From contig CAJNDS010001424.1 of assembly GCA_905221605.1 (NCBI GenBank), forward strand, positions 615,450 through 679,449: a stretch of 64,000 nt of DNA, given 5' to 3'. Below the pieces are notes generated by a model. That model had not been told where the DNA came from, ran no database searches, and was given only the letters and a program-made list of their open reading frames with translations. Positions 1 through 9,662 of the stretch are shown piece after piece (within the stretch, counting starts at the first letter, position 1; every line of letters begins with the position of its first letter). The stretch is from Symbiodinium natans. Its lineage: Eukaryota; Sar; Dinophyceae; Suessiales; Symbiodiniaceae. Made by a program: the position numbers and the translations under genes.

Positions 1-283
1 CATCTGCAGTGCAAGAGCGGTGGCAGGAGCAACACACGCACGGCCCCTGCGCACCCGTCTGCACAAGGTCCCCGTGCTCCACGTCGCTGCCACCAGGCGT
101 TGAAGGAGCCAGCTCCACCAAAGCTGCAGGAGCCGTCTCCCCAGGCTCTGCAGACGTACCAAGCGCCGCGGGCGCGTCTGAAGCTGCTTCCGACGGAGCA
201 GCCCCAGAAGCTTCCTTCGAAGCTTCCGCAGCGTGCTGGTCGGCGCGCAAGGCCATGAAGTCCCCAAGAGACAGCTGACTCAT
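1..283 (-). CDS. Ala/Glu-rich ORF, N-terminal part, runs off the window
   Basis: On the minus strand an ATG at 283 opens a frame that stays open to base 1, about 94 codons. It begins MSQLSLGDFMALRADQ, continues Ala/Glu/Pro-rich and low-complexity (AAEASKEASGAAPSEAASDA), and ends at the window edge with a Cys-rich stretch (CVCCSCHRSC). The protein continues outside the window. No domain is recognised. It lies in tandem, same strand, after the transposase-like gene at 460-2703. GC-rich third positions fit coding sequence, but a disordered or spurious ORF is possible. Confidence 0.4.
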   Translation of the reverse strand, partial: MSQLSLGDFMALRADQHAAEASKEASGAAPSEAASDAPAALGTSAEPGETAPAALVELAPSTPGGSDVEHGDLVQTGAQGPCVCCSCHRSCTAD

Positions 284-459
284 CTTGAAGTCAGCTGGCA
301 CAGAAGTTGCAAGTGGTCACAGGCGAGCCGTGTGCGGGGCTTGAGCTGTCAAGACCCTGCAAAATCGCAAACCGATCAAGCCCATGGAGATGCATGCACG
401 CGCGCACGATGTCACGCCTCAGCAACAAAACAAAAGCTCAAGAAAGCCGTGCCATTGTG

Positions 460-2703
460 TCACCCTGGCAAGCCGAGGAATCTTGTGTCATGACAAATGA
501 GCAGCTCGCCTGTGGACAGGATGCTATACATCACGGCCTGCATGCGTGGGCGCCAGGCAAGCAGCATTTCCTGCCCATCGCCCTGGAAAAGATTATCCCG
601 CAAGTGCGTGTGCAGTGACGCCTGCGCAAAATGCTGAAGATGGCCGTTAAAAGTGCGCACTTCAAGCAGCGCCTGCATTCTCGCGACCTTCTGCATGTCA
701 GGAATATATACCATGTCACCAATATGCACCCTGCCAGTCGGAGTCTCAAGAGCTTGCGCCGCGTGGACAGCAGCCACATCGCAAGCAAGCAACGTGGACC
801 AGAAGGACACAGCCCACGGCAGTTCCCGAGCACTGCCGTGCAGGTATGTGCTGCGACTGATATTCTGATTTTCCTGAAATCGCTGCAGCGTGTCGTAGCC
901 AATTCTCATGGTGATGTGGGGAACCATGTGTTGGTTGAAGACGTGATTGCCAAGCGACTTCGTGGCCCTGTGCTTTCTTTCAGCAGAGAAGCAGCACAAG
1001 CTCACTTTGTGGTGTGCAATGCCTTACACGTGTGTTCTGGAAAGCCAACATGAACCAGTATTTTTGTAGAAGCAGAGAGACTGTATACAAAAACACATAA
1101 GTTACTACGTCCTCTCGCAGTCGCTGTCTGGTACGTGATAGAGCCAGTGGAATTTTGGTTTGACACAGTCAGGGTATAGTCTGCTGAAGAGCTGCTGGTG
1201 CGCCTCCACTTCAGCTCTGAGGGCAGCCAGCTGAGATGTTGCGTCCACCTGCAGGATGTTCAAGATGTTCGCCAAGTGCACAAGGCACTTGCAATGCTCG
1301 CCCAGAACCCGTGCGGGAAGAAGGACGGCGTCAATGAAGACACGCAGAACAGGAAGGGCAACCAGGATCTCACCGGAAAAGCTCTTCAAGCAGCTATTGG
1401 GCTCTGTGTTCAGGCGGTCTCGGAAGAAATTCTTGCCCAGGCGAGGCAAGCGTTTGGGGAGACTCACGGCAGAGCAGAAGTGATCCACCTGATCCATGCT
1501 CACACCAGCGTCCTTGACAAGCTTCAGGAATTCATTTATCTCATACTGCGCCAGCCCTCCAGACGCACACAAGATGTGCATCCAATCGAACATGGTCTGG
1601 GTTGGTGGAGACAAGCGACCACCCCATGTGGGGTGCCAAAGTACGGCGTCCTCATTGAAGGACAGGCCGTATAGCTGACACAATTTCTTCAGTTGTCCTG
1701 GAGTGTCTTTTGCATCCTGTAGTTTTTTTACCATGATCTTGAAGGAGATCGGCGTGTGCAAATCAAAGCGATCCTTGCTTGTGCTGCTGTAGTGCAACAG
1801 GTAGTTGTGGCCTTGAAGGAGACCCGGTGCCATGTGTCCAAGGATGTTCTTGCAAAAGACGCATGGTTTGGTGCCTGACGCACCCTTCAACCCCCACATT
1901 TCTTTTATGGCCTTTTCGTCCGACAACAAGACGGAGAAGGTTCCTTGCGCCACAAAGCTTCCAGAAAGCGCTTGGCATGGAACTCCGCTGCCAAACAGCG
2001 TGAAATACCCCATGTCGGTTTCGAACAATTCTAGCATGCGACCAAACAGGGTGCTGTAGCCGGCCCTGAGCTTGGCCACATGGGTGCATGGGAAACCTGC
2101 AAAGTGGTGCCAGCCAGCCTCGCGCGACAAAACCCATGATGGCATGTCCATCAGACACCAGTAGAGACAGGCAACCGCGCGGTTAGGGTCTGGCCGCAAC
2201 ACATTTCCAAGACGCAGTTCATCTTCATAAACTGCCACACGCAAAGGTTTGGGCAAGGTCTTCACCAGCTCTCCGAACCCTTTATTCAGGCGGCAGAGCT
2301 CTTGAAGCAGGGCTGCAGGTCTGAGGTACGTCCAATCAAAGCTGGTACCGTCCGTAAGCTGCAGCTGGGTCGTGGCCAGGATCGTGCCGCAAACGCTCTG
2401 CTTCATAAGCGCACCCTTCACTTCCTCCCGCAAAAGCATCCGGGCATAGTCTGCAGGTGTTTCTGCAGACTGCAAGGCCACAAAATCAGAAAATGATACA
2501 TTCTTCGGCAGCTTCCTCAAAAGCGGCGCGCCGTCATTGCACGCAAAAGGCCGCTTAGTCATGTGGCAGGGCGAGCCGCTGCCATGAAAGATAGTCAGCT
2601 GAGGAGCACTCGTGCAGGCATCCACAGTGACTATATACCCAGGACGAGCCTTGGGTATACACTGATCTATACATGATGGGCCGACACTGTTACCAAAGAC
2701 ATG
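460..2703 (-). CDS. Transposase-like protein of a probable dinoflagellate-expanded family, two exons
   Basis: Exon 1 is 2703-1125 and exon 2 is 1022-460. The 1023-1124 intron joins in frame as GACA|GC...AAG|GCATTG, a GC-AG intron, giving HVPDSIAHHKVSLCCFSAERKHR. Visible marks are a CxxC pair (KPCVFCKN), the block PPTQTMFDWMHILCASGG, KPKFHWLYHVP and ERKHR. From memory this layout resembles captured or KDZ/Plavaka-type transposase relatives common in dinoflagellate gene sets; this is family resemblance, not proof. No ATG occurs in frame between the stop near 2703 and the first homologous-looking residues (the apparent start at 2625 is GTG), so a 5' exon is probably missing. The exon 2 stop is near 460. 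It may be a domesticated element or a decayed transposon. Confidence 0.55.
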
Positions 2704-2758
2704 CTACACCGTCGGATGGTTATAAATGTTGTACACACAATGCCCCCTCCCATGCCCG

Positions 2759-2792
<34 letters not shown>

Positions 2793-3186
2793 AAACCAAA
2801 AAAAACCGGTTTATCTATATGAAAAAAGTGGAATTCCCGAAAGAGCAGACAAGGCACGCATGTTTTTTGACTGCGGCCTGCGGACCGTGGTCTGTGCATG
2901 CGTGCATCGCTTCCCGGGCCCTGCGCTGTGTGTGCATGAGTGTCCTGTTTGCTTCACAGCTCTAGAGGGTTTACACAGGGTGTAGGTTGCTGTTCTTGCT
3001 GCGCGCACGTGCAGGGTCCGAGTTGCGCGTGTGGCACGCGTCCTTCGGGCGAGCCACAAAGGACATGCGAAGCAAACACGGGCGAGCCACGTGATGCTGT
3101 ACGTGAGCTGCGCAAGCAAACACGGGCGAGCCACGTGATGCTGTGAGCTGTGCAAGCAAACACGGGCGAGCCACGTGATGCTGTGC
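2704..3186. other. Intergenic: poly-C tract and hairpin repeats
   Basis: No convincing gene. Poly-C runs from about 2759 to 2790; the proline-rich ORFs across it are artefacts. Three copies of a unit containing AAACACGGGCGAGCCACGTG lie at 3071-3100, 3115-3144 and 3155-3184. The core CACG-GGC-GA-GCC can fold on itself. The same core recurs at 5.1 and 5.5 kb. Confidence 0.6.
3071..3184. repeat. Three tandem copies of a GGCGAGCC hairpin unit
   Basis: Each copy carries agcaaacacgggcgagccac then gtgatgctgt. The period is about 40-44 bp. The centre GGC-GA-GCC is flanked by CACG and CGTG, so each copy is a small palindrome. Confidence 0.75.
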
Positions 3187-4901
3187 TCAGCAGGAGCCTG
3201 CAGCAGGAGCCGGCACATCCTCTGCAGGCTCCTGCAGCGGCGAGGTTGGCGTGAACTCCACTGCCGCCCACGGTGTTTCCTCCTCCTCGACCTTCACCTC
3301 CGCTGCAGGCGCCGCAGCGATTGCTGCGGGCACCGGTGGCTCCTCCATGTCCTCCACCTTCATTGAGGCCGAAGCTCCTCCACCCTCCTGCTGCGTCACC
3401 TCCATGGGGCTTGCGCCCCCTCCAGCCTCCTCCTCCATCGCCTCCACAGCGGTCCCAGTGCTGGCAGCTGCCTGCATGCTGCCAGCTACTGCCTCCTCCT
3501 GCCCGACCCCTTTCTCAACATCCTCCATTGCCTCAAGGCCCTCACAGCTGGCAGCTGTTGCCTCCTCCCCTCCTGCCCCTTTCTCAACATCCTCCATTGC
3601 CTCAGGGGCTTCACCAGCTGCCTCTGTGCTGGCAGCTGCTGCCTCCTCCTGCCCTTCCACCCCTTTCTCCTCATCCTCCTTTCGTTCAGGGGCCTCACCA
3701 GCTGCCTCTGTGCTTGCTGCCTCCTCCTTCACTCCAGCCCGCAGCTCCTCCTGCACAGGAACAGCCTCTGCTGCCGCAGGCTCCTCCTTCACCTCCTCCG
3801 TCTCCGTGTCCTCCGACTCCTCCTCCAAGCGGGCAGAGTCCGGCTCCGCGGGCTTCTCCGAGCTTTCCTGCAGAGGCACATATACCCATATAAAACCCTA
3901 AACCCTAAACCCTCTAAACCCTAAACCCTATAAACCAGGGGAGAAGGGATTGAAGGGTTTTGAAGACTGTCGGCGGGTTGTCTAGTTTCCCTATATGTAA
4001 AAAATATGTATGTATGTACATATCTATATAATAAATATATAGACATTTATTTATTTATATCTATATTTATTTTTATATATTATGCTTTTATTTCTCGGTC
4101 TCCCAGGCGAGCCGTGGGAGGGATATCTTGCATTAAATTATTTTACAAAGATGGAAACAACACGCAGTCCTTGCGGCTGCTGCTCCGACTGCTTGAGCTG
4201 TGGGACCTTTTCTGGCCTCGCTCCTCCTCCGCCTGCTCGTCCTCCTCCTCCTCACGTCTCCCAGCAGGGCGAGCCTCTGCTGCAGGGCGAGCCTCTGCTG
4301 GGCGGGTTGCAGGCGGGGCGATCGCCACAGGCACAAACTGCTGCGACCACTGCGTGAGGACGTTGAGCTGCAGGCCTTGGTGGTGCAGGGCAGCCTCTGC
4401 CGCAGCCATGCGGTACTGCAAGTCTAGCAGCACGGCAGGCGGAACCTGCAGCTGCTGCGGCTGCTGCGGCTGCTGTGGCTGCTGGGGCTGCTGGGGCTGC
4501 TGGGGCTTCTGCGGGGGAGGCGCTGCAGCTTTGTTGCTTTTCGCCTTCCCCCACGTCTTGGACGCCGGTCCTGTGCTGCTGCTGGCACCGCCTCCTTTTC
4601 CCCGGGTCCAGCTTGTTTGGCTGCTAGTAGCAGCCGCAGCCTTTGAGCCCAGCCCGACTGCTTCCTCACCCTGGCGACCACCCTCAGTGCCGTTGCGGGC
4701 GATCAGCGCCATCGCCTGTTCCTTGGCCTTGGCGAGTCCAGCTACAGGTCCTTGCAGTGTTAGGCACCGCTGTGCCCACTGTGCCCTGTAGCGGACAGCG
4801 GCGCTGACTCCTGTGGTCGCCATTATGCTGTCTCGGTCCTGGGCGGTGAGCGTGCCCTGGACGGGCCAGGGACCAGCGTGCGCTTCGGGTATCTCGCCCA
4901 T
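3187..4901 (-). CDS. KH-like, Gln/Pro-rich and acidic protein, two exons
   Basis: Exon 1 is 4901-4170 and exon 2 is 3867-3187, 470 residues joined. The start is the ATG at 4901 in a strong context (gccgccATGGGC); the frame is open further upstream, but that part is microsatellite. Residues about 10-65 (LTAQDRDSIMATTGVSAAVR, then a TL.GP strand and an Ala-rich helix) look like a divergent KH fold. A PQQ repeat, a basic/Glu region and an SR-like run (SHSSSSRSSSRK) follow. The splice AAG|GACTGC...CTGCAG|GAAAGC (GA-AG) keeps frame into an acidic tail with repeats of EAMEDVEKG and STEAAGEAPE. An RNA-binding or nuclear role is inferred. The intron contains a short CCCTAAA run near 3893-3935. If unspliced, exon 1 would stop at 4143. 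Confidence 0.55.
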
Positions 4902-5220
4902 GGCGGCACGGCTTATAGTCCTGTCGTGCTGAGTGTGTGCGTGTGTGTCTTGCTGTTCTGTCACTGCTGCTCTCTGTTCCATGTACATCTGTGTGTGTGT
5001 GTGTGTGTGTGTGCGCGTGTGAGCGTGCATATGTCCGTGCATGTGTTTTGTTGCTCTGCTGTGCATGTCTGTTTGCTGGTTGCGCACGGGTGCATCCACG
5101 TGACGCAACTTCCGCGGGCGAGCCACGCGAAAGGTGATTTGAGCCATGTATAGGAACGGCGCGGGCACAGAGTTGGCGAGCAAAAACAAGACCCTATAAA
5201 CCCTCCATATCAGCTAACCC

Positions 5221-5396
5221 TATATAGATATGTATATATGTATACAAGTATATGTATATATATACATATATATTATGTATATACATATATACATGTATAT
5301 ATGTATATATGTATATATTGTATATATTGTATATATTGTATATATTGTATATATTGTATATAGGTATCCGTGTATATATGTAAAAATGTATATATG

Positions 5397-5429
<33 letters not shown>

Positions 5430-5450
5430 ATGTATATGTATAGGTATATA
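5221..5450. repeat. TA-rich microsatellite with TATATTG units
   Basis: Mostly alternating T/A with G interruptions, including about five tandem units of a 10-mer TATATATTGT (about 5311-5361) and a GT run at 5413-5428. ORFs across it encode only Tyr/Ile/His repeats and are rejected. Confidence 0.9.
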
Positions 5451-5971
5451 TGTGACATTGTGCATCACGGGCGAGCCTCGTGGCGCATAACAAACTCTTA
5501 TATGATATATTTACAAAAAAAGCATCACGGGCGAGCCTCGTGGTGCGCCATTTGCCAGCCACACGCGTGTTAAAAAACGCACAAAAATGTGTAAAACGAA
5601 GTGTCAAAACCGAGCACGGCGAAGCCGAAAAAATGACCAGGTGGAAATGTCAAAAACCGAGCACGGTGAAGCAAAAAATGGACGACGTGGAAATTTCAAA
5701 ACATGCTCGTGGGACATTTATAATTACTTAGCGAGGATTTATAAACGACTTGCAAATGATTCTAAATCAGTTCACAAATACTTACTATGTGCACTTGTAA
5801 ATACTCTAAATGAATACAAGCGTTTGTAATTGCCTCTGCATTTATAATTGCAGTATAAGTATGTAGTGCACTTATAAACCCACTTGGCATGGTTATAACT
5901 TGACTTAGCTGGTTTATAAATCAGGTTATATTTGACCAATCCAAAAAACCATCAAAGTAGGCCCTCAACTT

Positions 5972-6172
5972 TAGACCCTAAACCCTAAACCCTAAACCCT
6001 AAACCCTAAACCCTAAACCCTAAACCCTAAACCCTAAACCCTAAACCCTGCGGATGCGGGCGCTGGATGTGCGTGCAGTGCGGGTGGCGAAACCCTAAAC
6101 CCTAAACCCTAAACCCTAAACCCTAAACCCTAAACCCTAAACCCTAAACCCTAAACCCTAAACCCTAAACCA
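5972..6172. repeat. Two CCCTAAA arrays around a 40-bp unique piece
   Basis: Nearly perfect CCCTAAA arrays fill 5972-6048 and 6091-6171. Between them lie about 41 unique bases, GC-rich and open in more than one frame, possibly a tiny exon of the downstream gene. This is the left edge of the telomeric-repeat field. Confidence 0.9.
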
Positions 6173-6196
6173 CCAGACCACTACTTAGACACTGAG

Positions 6197-7415
6197 GCTT
6201 CTTTGTGGAAGTGGGAACACAAACTGGGGAGCAGTGCAACACGCGGTACCTTCGAGTCTTGGTAGCCCAGTGGTACCCTTTACCCTTTTTTGTTTGGTTC
6301 TGGGTTCCCTTTTCAGCCCTAAACCCTAAACCCTAAACCCTAAACCCTAAACCCTAAACCCTAAACCCTAAACCCTAAACCTTATTATAATATGGTTACT
6401 GGGCTACTAAGGGGTGCGATATGGCTTCCACGGCCTCATGCTGGATGACAACTTCCGGAACTCCCGCGTCAACTTGAAGCGACACTAGGTTTAGGGTTTA
6501 GGGTTTAGGGTTTAGGGCTTAGGGTTTAGGGTTTAGGGTTAGTTTCCCTTGTTGTTTGAATATGGAGGCCTGATTATAACTAATTTTTGGGGACTGTTGA
6601 AATCGACACCTAGGAAAGTTCATCACCCCAGCGAACATCGTGGAAATCTTTCAGGAGAGCGAGGTTCCTACAGAATTCGACCTCCTGTCCCTGGATACTG
6701 ATGGCTATGAGTGGCTGCTGTGGATGAAGCTGAATCAGGCTGGCTACTCCCCTCGGGTTGTGGTCTTGGAGTATCTTAATGGGTACTTGGAAATAGTTTC
6801 TATTTTTAAATTTTTCCTAAGAAACAGCAAGATCACATTTTTTTGCTAGGGTGCCAAGTTCAGTGTAGGTACGGTGAGAACCTGCCCTACACCGAGGACG
6901 TCATCATCCGATACACACCCTTTCCGGTGCATCGACTCTGCCTCTCCCAACTGCAGCGATTTCCCAAGGTTTCTTGGTCGCCCAGTGGTACCCTTTTACC
7001 CTTTTTCTTGGTTCAAGGTTCCCGTATATAAAGCAACCAAGCCCCAAAAAAGTACCCTTAGTTGAATACGTTAAACCCTAAACCCTAAACCTAAACCCTA
7101 AACCGGTTACTGAAAAAGCAAGGTTTCGGGAGCTAGCATCACCAGCCTGCTGAAGCTGGGCCGTGCGTGGGGCTGCTTCGTCAGCATTAGGGCACTTGCT
7201 CTTTGCGCAGGTGCTCCCTAAACCCTAAACCCTAAACCCTAAACCCTAAACTCTGAACCCTGAACCCTGAACCCTGAACCCTAAACCCAGCCGACTGCAG
7301 GCTCATACGTGCTAGCCAAGGCTACCACTTGGTTCACCTGGTGGCATGCGGAACCAGCGACTTGATCTTCATCCGGGAGGATGCCATGGGCGAGTCTCGG
7401 ACTAGAGTCGCTTGA
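6197..7415 (+). CDS. FkbM-like methyltransferase family protein, six exons seen
   Basis: Exons are 6197-6253, 6412-6480, 6614-6781, 6850-6968, 7123-7171 and 7321-7415; all phases agree and the last ends in TGA. Joined, it reads FFVEVGTQTGEQCNTRYLR, RYGFHGLMLDDNFRNSRVNL, KFITPANIVEIFQESEVP, EFDLLSLDTDGYEWLLW, VVVLEY, SGASITSLLKLGRAWGYHLV and HLVACGTSDLIFIRED. This follows the SAM-dependent FkbM/conserved-methyltransferase pattern (VE.G...G.ecNTr.LR, LS.D.DG, GAS...L..lGr..GY.LV). The N-terminal exon(s) are not found. Introns: 6254-6411 (GA-AG), 6481-6613 (GA-AG), 6782-6849 (ambiguous within GGGT), 6969-7122 (GT-AG), 7172-7320 (GC-AG). Four of the five carry telomeric repeats, in both orientations. 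Substrate unknown. Confidence 0.8.
6254..6411 (+). mobile_element. F1 introner forming FkbM intron 1
   Basis: Left end GAGT then CTTGGTAGCCCAGTGG; right end GGTTACTGGGCTACTAAG then GGGT. The TIR CTTGGTAGCCCAGT is mirrored as ACTGGGCTACTAAG. The flanking GAGT/GGGT is a near-perfect target-site duplication. CCCTAAA repeats fill 6318-6381. Removal as GA-AG gives LRVRYGFHG in frame. Confidence 0.8.
6481..6613 (+). mobile_element. Introner-like intron 2 of FkbM with TTTAGGG array
   Basis: Begins GACA-CTAGGT and ends ACCTAG|GAAA, so a short TIR (CTAGGT/ACCTAG) is preceded by a GA-type duplication. TTTAGGG repeats fill about 6487-6541. GA-AG splicing gives NLKRKFITPANI, matching the family without a gap. 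Confidence 0.65.
6969..7122 (+). mobile_element. F1 introner, FkbM intron 4
   Basis: Left end GTTT-CTTGGTCGCCCAGTGG, right end GGTTACTGAAAAAGCAAG followed by GTTT: a perfect 4-bp duplication. CCCTAAA units occupy about 7074-7105. GT-AG splicing reads FPKVSGASITS in frame. The right TIR is degenerate. Confidence 0.8.
7172..7320 (+). mobile_element. F1-like introner, FkbM intron 5
   Basis: Left end GCT-GCTTCGTCAGC, right end GTGCTAGCCAAG followed by GCT. GC-AG splicing gives GRAWGYHLV, the expected family sequence. CCCTAAA and CCCTGAA repeats fill 7217-7287. Confidence 0.7.
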
Positions 7416-8085
7416 ATCCTGAATTTTAGGGTTTAGGGTTTAGGGTTCAGGGGACCCGGAGTAGGCTCCATTATTCCTTTTGTTGCTTTTTAGGGCTTAG
7501 GCTTTTTCCCTAATTGTGCCCTTTACACCCCAGAAAGGGCACCGTTTTTTTCTAGGTCACTCTTATCCGGTGTCAAGTCTAGATCGGCGCCTCGACATTG
7601 CGAACCGAAGGTAACAATAGCACGTGGAGTTTTTATATACGCAATGGGAGTCGGGTCAAATCAACACCATAAGTGCTAGATGCCCTAACCCTAAACCTAA
7701 ACGCTAAATCCTAACTATTCAATCGCATGTTGTAGCAGGCCCGTGCTTTCCCAGCACAGAACGACGCCGCGGCCCTATGTCGCCTCAGTGCTTACCAGTG
7801 CGAGGCCCTTTGGAGACGTTCAAACCCTAAACCCTAAAGCCTAAACCTTAAACAACCCTCATAGAATTTCGATCCAGGACTCGAGGTTGGGTTTCCTCTG
7901 CTGCTAGAGGCTCATGGGTATTTACATTTAGGGTTTAGGGTTTAGAGTTTAGGTTTAGGGTTTAGGGGTGCTCATAAGTAGGGTTATAAGTAGGGGTAGC
8001 TGTGGTTATAACCTTACTTGGGTACTGATATCCCTACTGACAAGTAGCAAGGATTGTACACAGGGGTGACCCCTGTTGCAGGAAG
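7416..8085. other. Spacer with telomeric runs and one possible exon
   Basis: Mostly 3' flank of the FkbM gene. Short TTTAGGG/CCCTAAA runs lie at 7424-7450, 7682-7710, 7823-7852 and 7928-7967. A GTAGCAG|GCC acceptor at 7738 opens 28 codons to 7822 (ARAFPAQNDAAALCRLSAYQ, then CEALWRRS) and looks like a real but unassigned exon. Confidence 0.4.
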
Positions 8086-8578
8086 ATGTCCGAATGGGGA
8101 GGCTTCGGGGGCCTTGCGGATGGTCAAGACTCAGAAGTTTGCGGATTCGGGGGGTGAGGTTGCCTTGGTGTTTCTTGCAGACGCCATGTCATACATAGGC
8201 CGGTCGTACCTTTATTCCCCTTGTTTAGGAGTTCGGAAATCGATTATACAAGGCTCAGCAAGAAGCGGCCACTCTGCCCGCCCTCCCCCCCACCCCCCGC
8301 CCCCCCGCCCCTCCCCCTTTCCTCCAAAACACGGTAGGCAAGCGAGATCTGGTGTGCAACGCGATGGCCGGGGGGTGCGCCCCCGAGCCAGGACAGCGTG
8401 CTTCTGCCTCTTTAATACACTTTCAGGTATGTCACGGCAGTCCTTGAGATCGTCTTCGGGTGTGGTGGCCCTACGTAGCAAAGATGACAGGGGCTTTGCA
8501 TGGCTTTGCATCTTACGACATTGTGTGCACATGCTGGCTTTGGTACGGAGCGAGTTTTTGAAACAACGGCCTGAATAA
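8086..8578 (+). CDS. Small unidentified gene, two candidate exons
   Basis: Exon A is 8086-8153: an ATG just after a TTGCAG acceptor reads MSEWGGFGGLADGQDSEVC and stops at a GTGAGG donor. Exon B is 8441-8578, after a CACGGCAG acceptor, with 45 codons and a TAA; it includes ALRSKDDRGFAWLCILRHC and ends EFLKQRPE. Exon A ends in phase 2 and B begins in phase 0, so either a linking exon is missing or these are separate genes. The Gly-rich start recalls single-strand-binding protein N-termini, but that is too weak to name. The polyC/G part at 8280-8310 is intron-like. Confidence 0.3.
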
Positions 8579-8879
8579 GCTCAAGTAGCCCTTATGATCC
8601 CTTCGTAAAAGTGCATAGGGCATTTTACCCCGTATCCATCATGCGTCTTGGTTCCTTGTGACTGTTCTGTGAGGTATAGAAGGTTGGAGGTTTGTTCGGT
8701 CCTTGCGGGCCCGGCGATATAGCTTGAGAATGGAAACAAGAACGTGTTGTGTGTGTGGGTACTTCTAGCCCTACCTGTAAGTACCTCTAAACCCTAAACC
8801 CGAAATAACCTACAAGTACCCTAAACCCTAAACCCTAAACCCTAAACCCTAAACCCTAAACCCTAAACTTCAAGGTGAG

Positions 8880-9632
8880 TATACTTTCCATGGAGCAGGA
8901 GCTGCAAGCCAACGCCGAGCAGGCGCTGGCTGGCGACTACGAACTCCAGCGTGCCTGGTCGATGGAGAGGCAAGGGTTTATAGGGTTTATAGGGTTTATA
9001 GGGTTTATAGGGTTTATAGGGTTTATAGGGTTTAATTATAGGGTTTAATTATAGGGTTTAATTATAGGGTTTAATTATAGGGTTTATAGGGCTTATAGGA
9101 TTTAGGGTCTTGTCCGAATCTGGGTTCCAAACACGTTTGAGGAGGGGTCAGGTCAGGGCCCCCTTTTTCTGGTGACGAGAGGCACCCTCGTATCGTTCAT
9201 TTCCCGACAGACGAATGACTTATAAGTACCCTAAACCCTAAACCCTAAAACCTAAACCCTCATGAACCTCCAAGTATCCCTTGCGACCTGACAGGTTGCG
9301 AGAGGAGCTGTGCTAGCTGAAGGGCCAGCGATTCTGCACGAGCTCCCGAGGAGTGGCCGTTCCTGATGACCAGGCTCACCTCAGTAAACCCCAAACCCTA
9401 AACCCTAAACCCTAAACCCTAAACCCTAAACCCTAAACTCTAAACTCTAAGCCCTAAACCCTAAACCCTAACCCTAAACCCTAACCCTAAACAGGAATAC
9501 ACTTGTTGCGCAAGGTGGAGAAGGCTCCCACGAGCAGAGGCGCGATGCGTTCCTGAAGACGCGCGGGGCTCCTCCTCGCCGCGGAAGCGGGCTAAGACAA
9601 AAAGCGCGCGCAAGCTTTCTAAGGGTAGTTAA
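8880..9632 (+). CDS. Coiled-coil exon and basic C-terminal exon, unidentified gene
   Basis: Exon 8880-8974 reads SILSMEQELQANAEQALAG and DYELQRAWSMERQ, a likely coiled coil, between a CCCTAAA array and a GGTTTATA array. Exon 9495-9632 follows an ACAG acceptor and runs to TAA: EYTCCARWRRLPRAEARC then SSSPRKRAKTKSARKLSKGS. The RWRRLP piece recalls the end of CW-type zinc fingers, and the basic tail resembles a nuclear localisation signal. Whether the two exons are one gene is not shown. 9236-9275 between them is the right end of an F4 element containing CCCTAAA. Confidence 0.35.
8974..9105. repeat. Variant telomeric array GGGTTTATA / GGGTTTAATTATA
   Basis: Tandem GGGTTTATA units give way to about five GGGTTTAATTATA units. 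Both are telomere-like with an inserted TA or AATTATA and are locally homogeneous, which points to amplification in place. Confidence 0.85.
9386..9493. repeat. CCCTAAA array ending at an acceptor
   Basis: CCCTAAA with CTCTAAA and CCCTAA variants, ending in AAACAG directly before the exon at 9495. Confidence 0.85.
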
Positions 9633-9662
9633 CGGTAGTTACATGGGTTGAATTAGGGCTTA

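Larger units (their letters stand above)
4902..6196. promoter_or_regulatory. Divergent strand-switch region
   Basis: Genes to the left are on the minus strand and exons to the right are on the plus strand, so this 1.3 kb must hold divergent promoters if the models are right. It contains a GT run (about 4990-5012), a hairpin GGCGAGCC at 5116, a TA/TATATTG microsatellite (5221-5450), two near-perfect hairpins (5463-5488, 5523-5547), two copies of CCGAGCACGG.GAAGC (5610, 5657), and an AT-richer stretch (5700-5960). The first large telomeric array starts at 5972. No promoter motif could be assigned. Confidence 0.4.

Noticed and set aside
2701-2985. Proline-rich ORFs over the poly-C tract
   Set aside because: The proline run is a homopolymer and the rest has no coding character.
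3251-3901. Plus-strand Ser/Ala and Pro/Leu ORFs
   Set aside because: Shadows of the acidic tail exon on the minus strand.
4006-4791. 261-residue plus-strand Cys/Ser/Ala ORF
   Set aside because: It is the antisense shadow of the KH-like Gln/Pro-rich gene.
5194-5607. Tyr/Ile/His-rich ORFs near 5.2-5.6 kb
   Set aside because: Translations of TATA microsatellite.
5972-6172. A chromosome end (true telomere) inside the window
   Set aside because: Arrays are short, occur in both orientations, and have exons on both sides.
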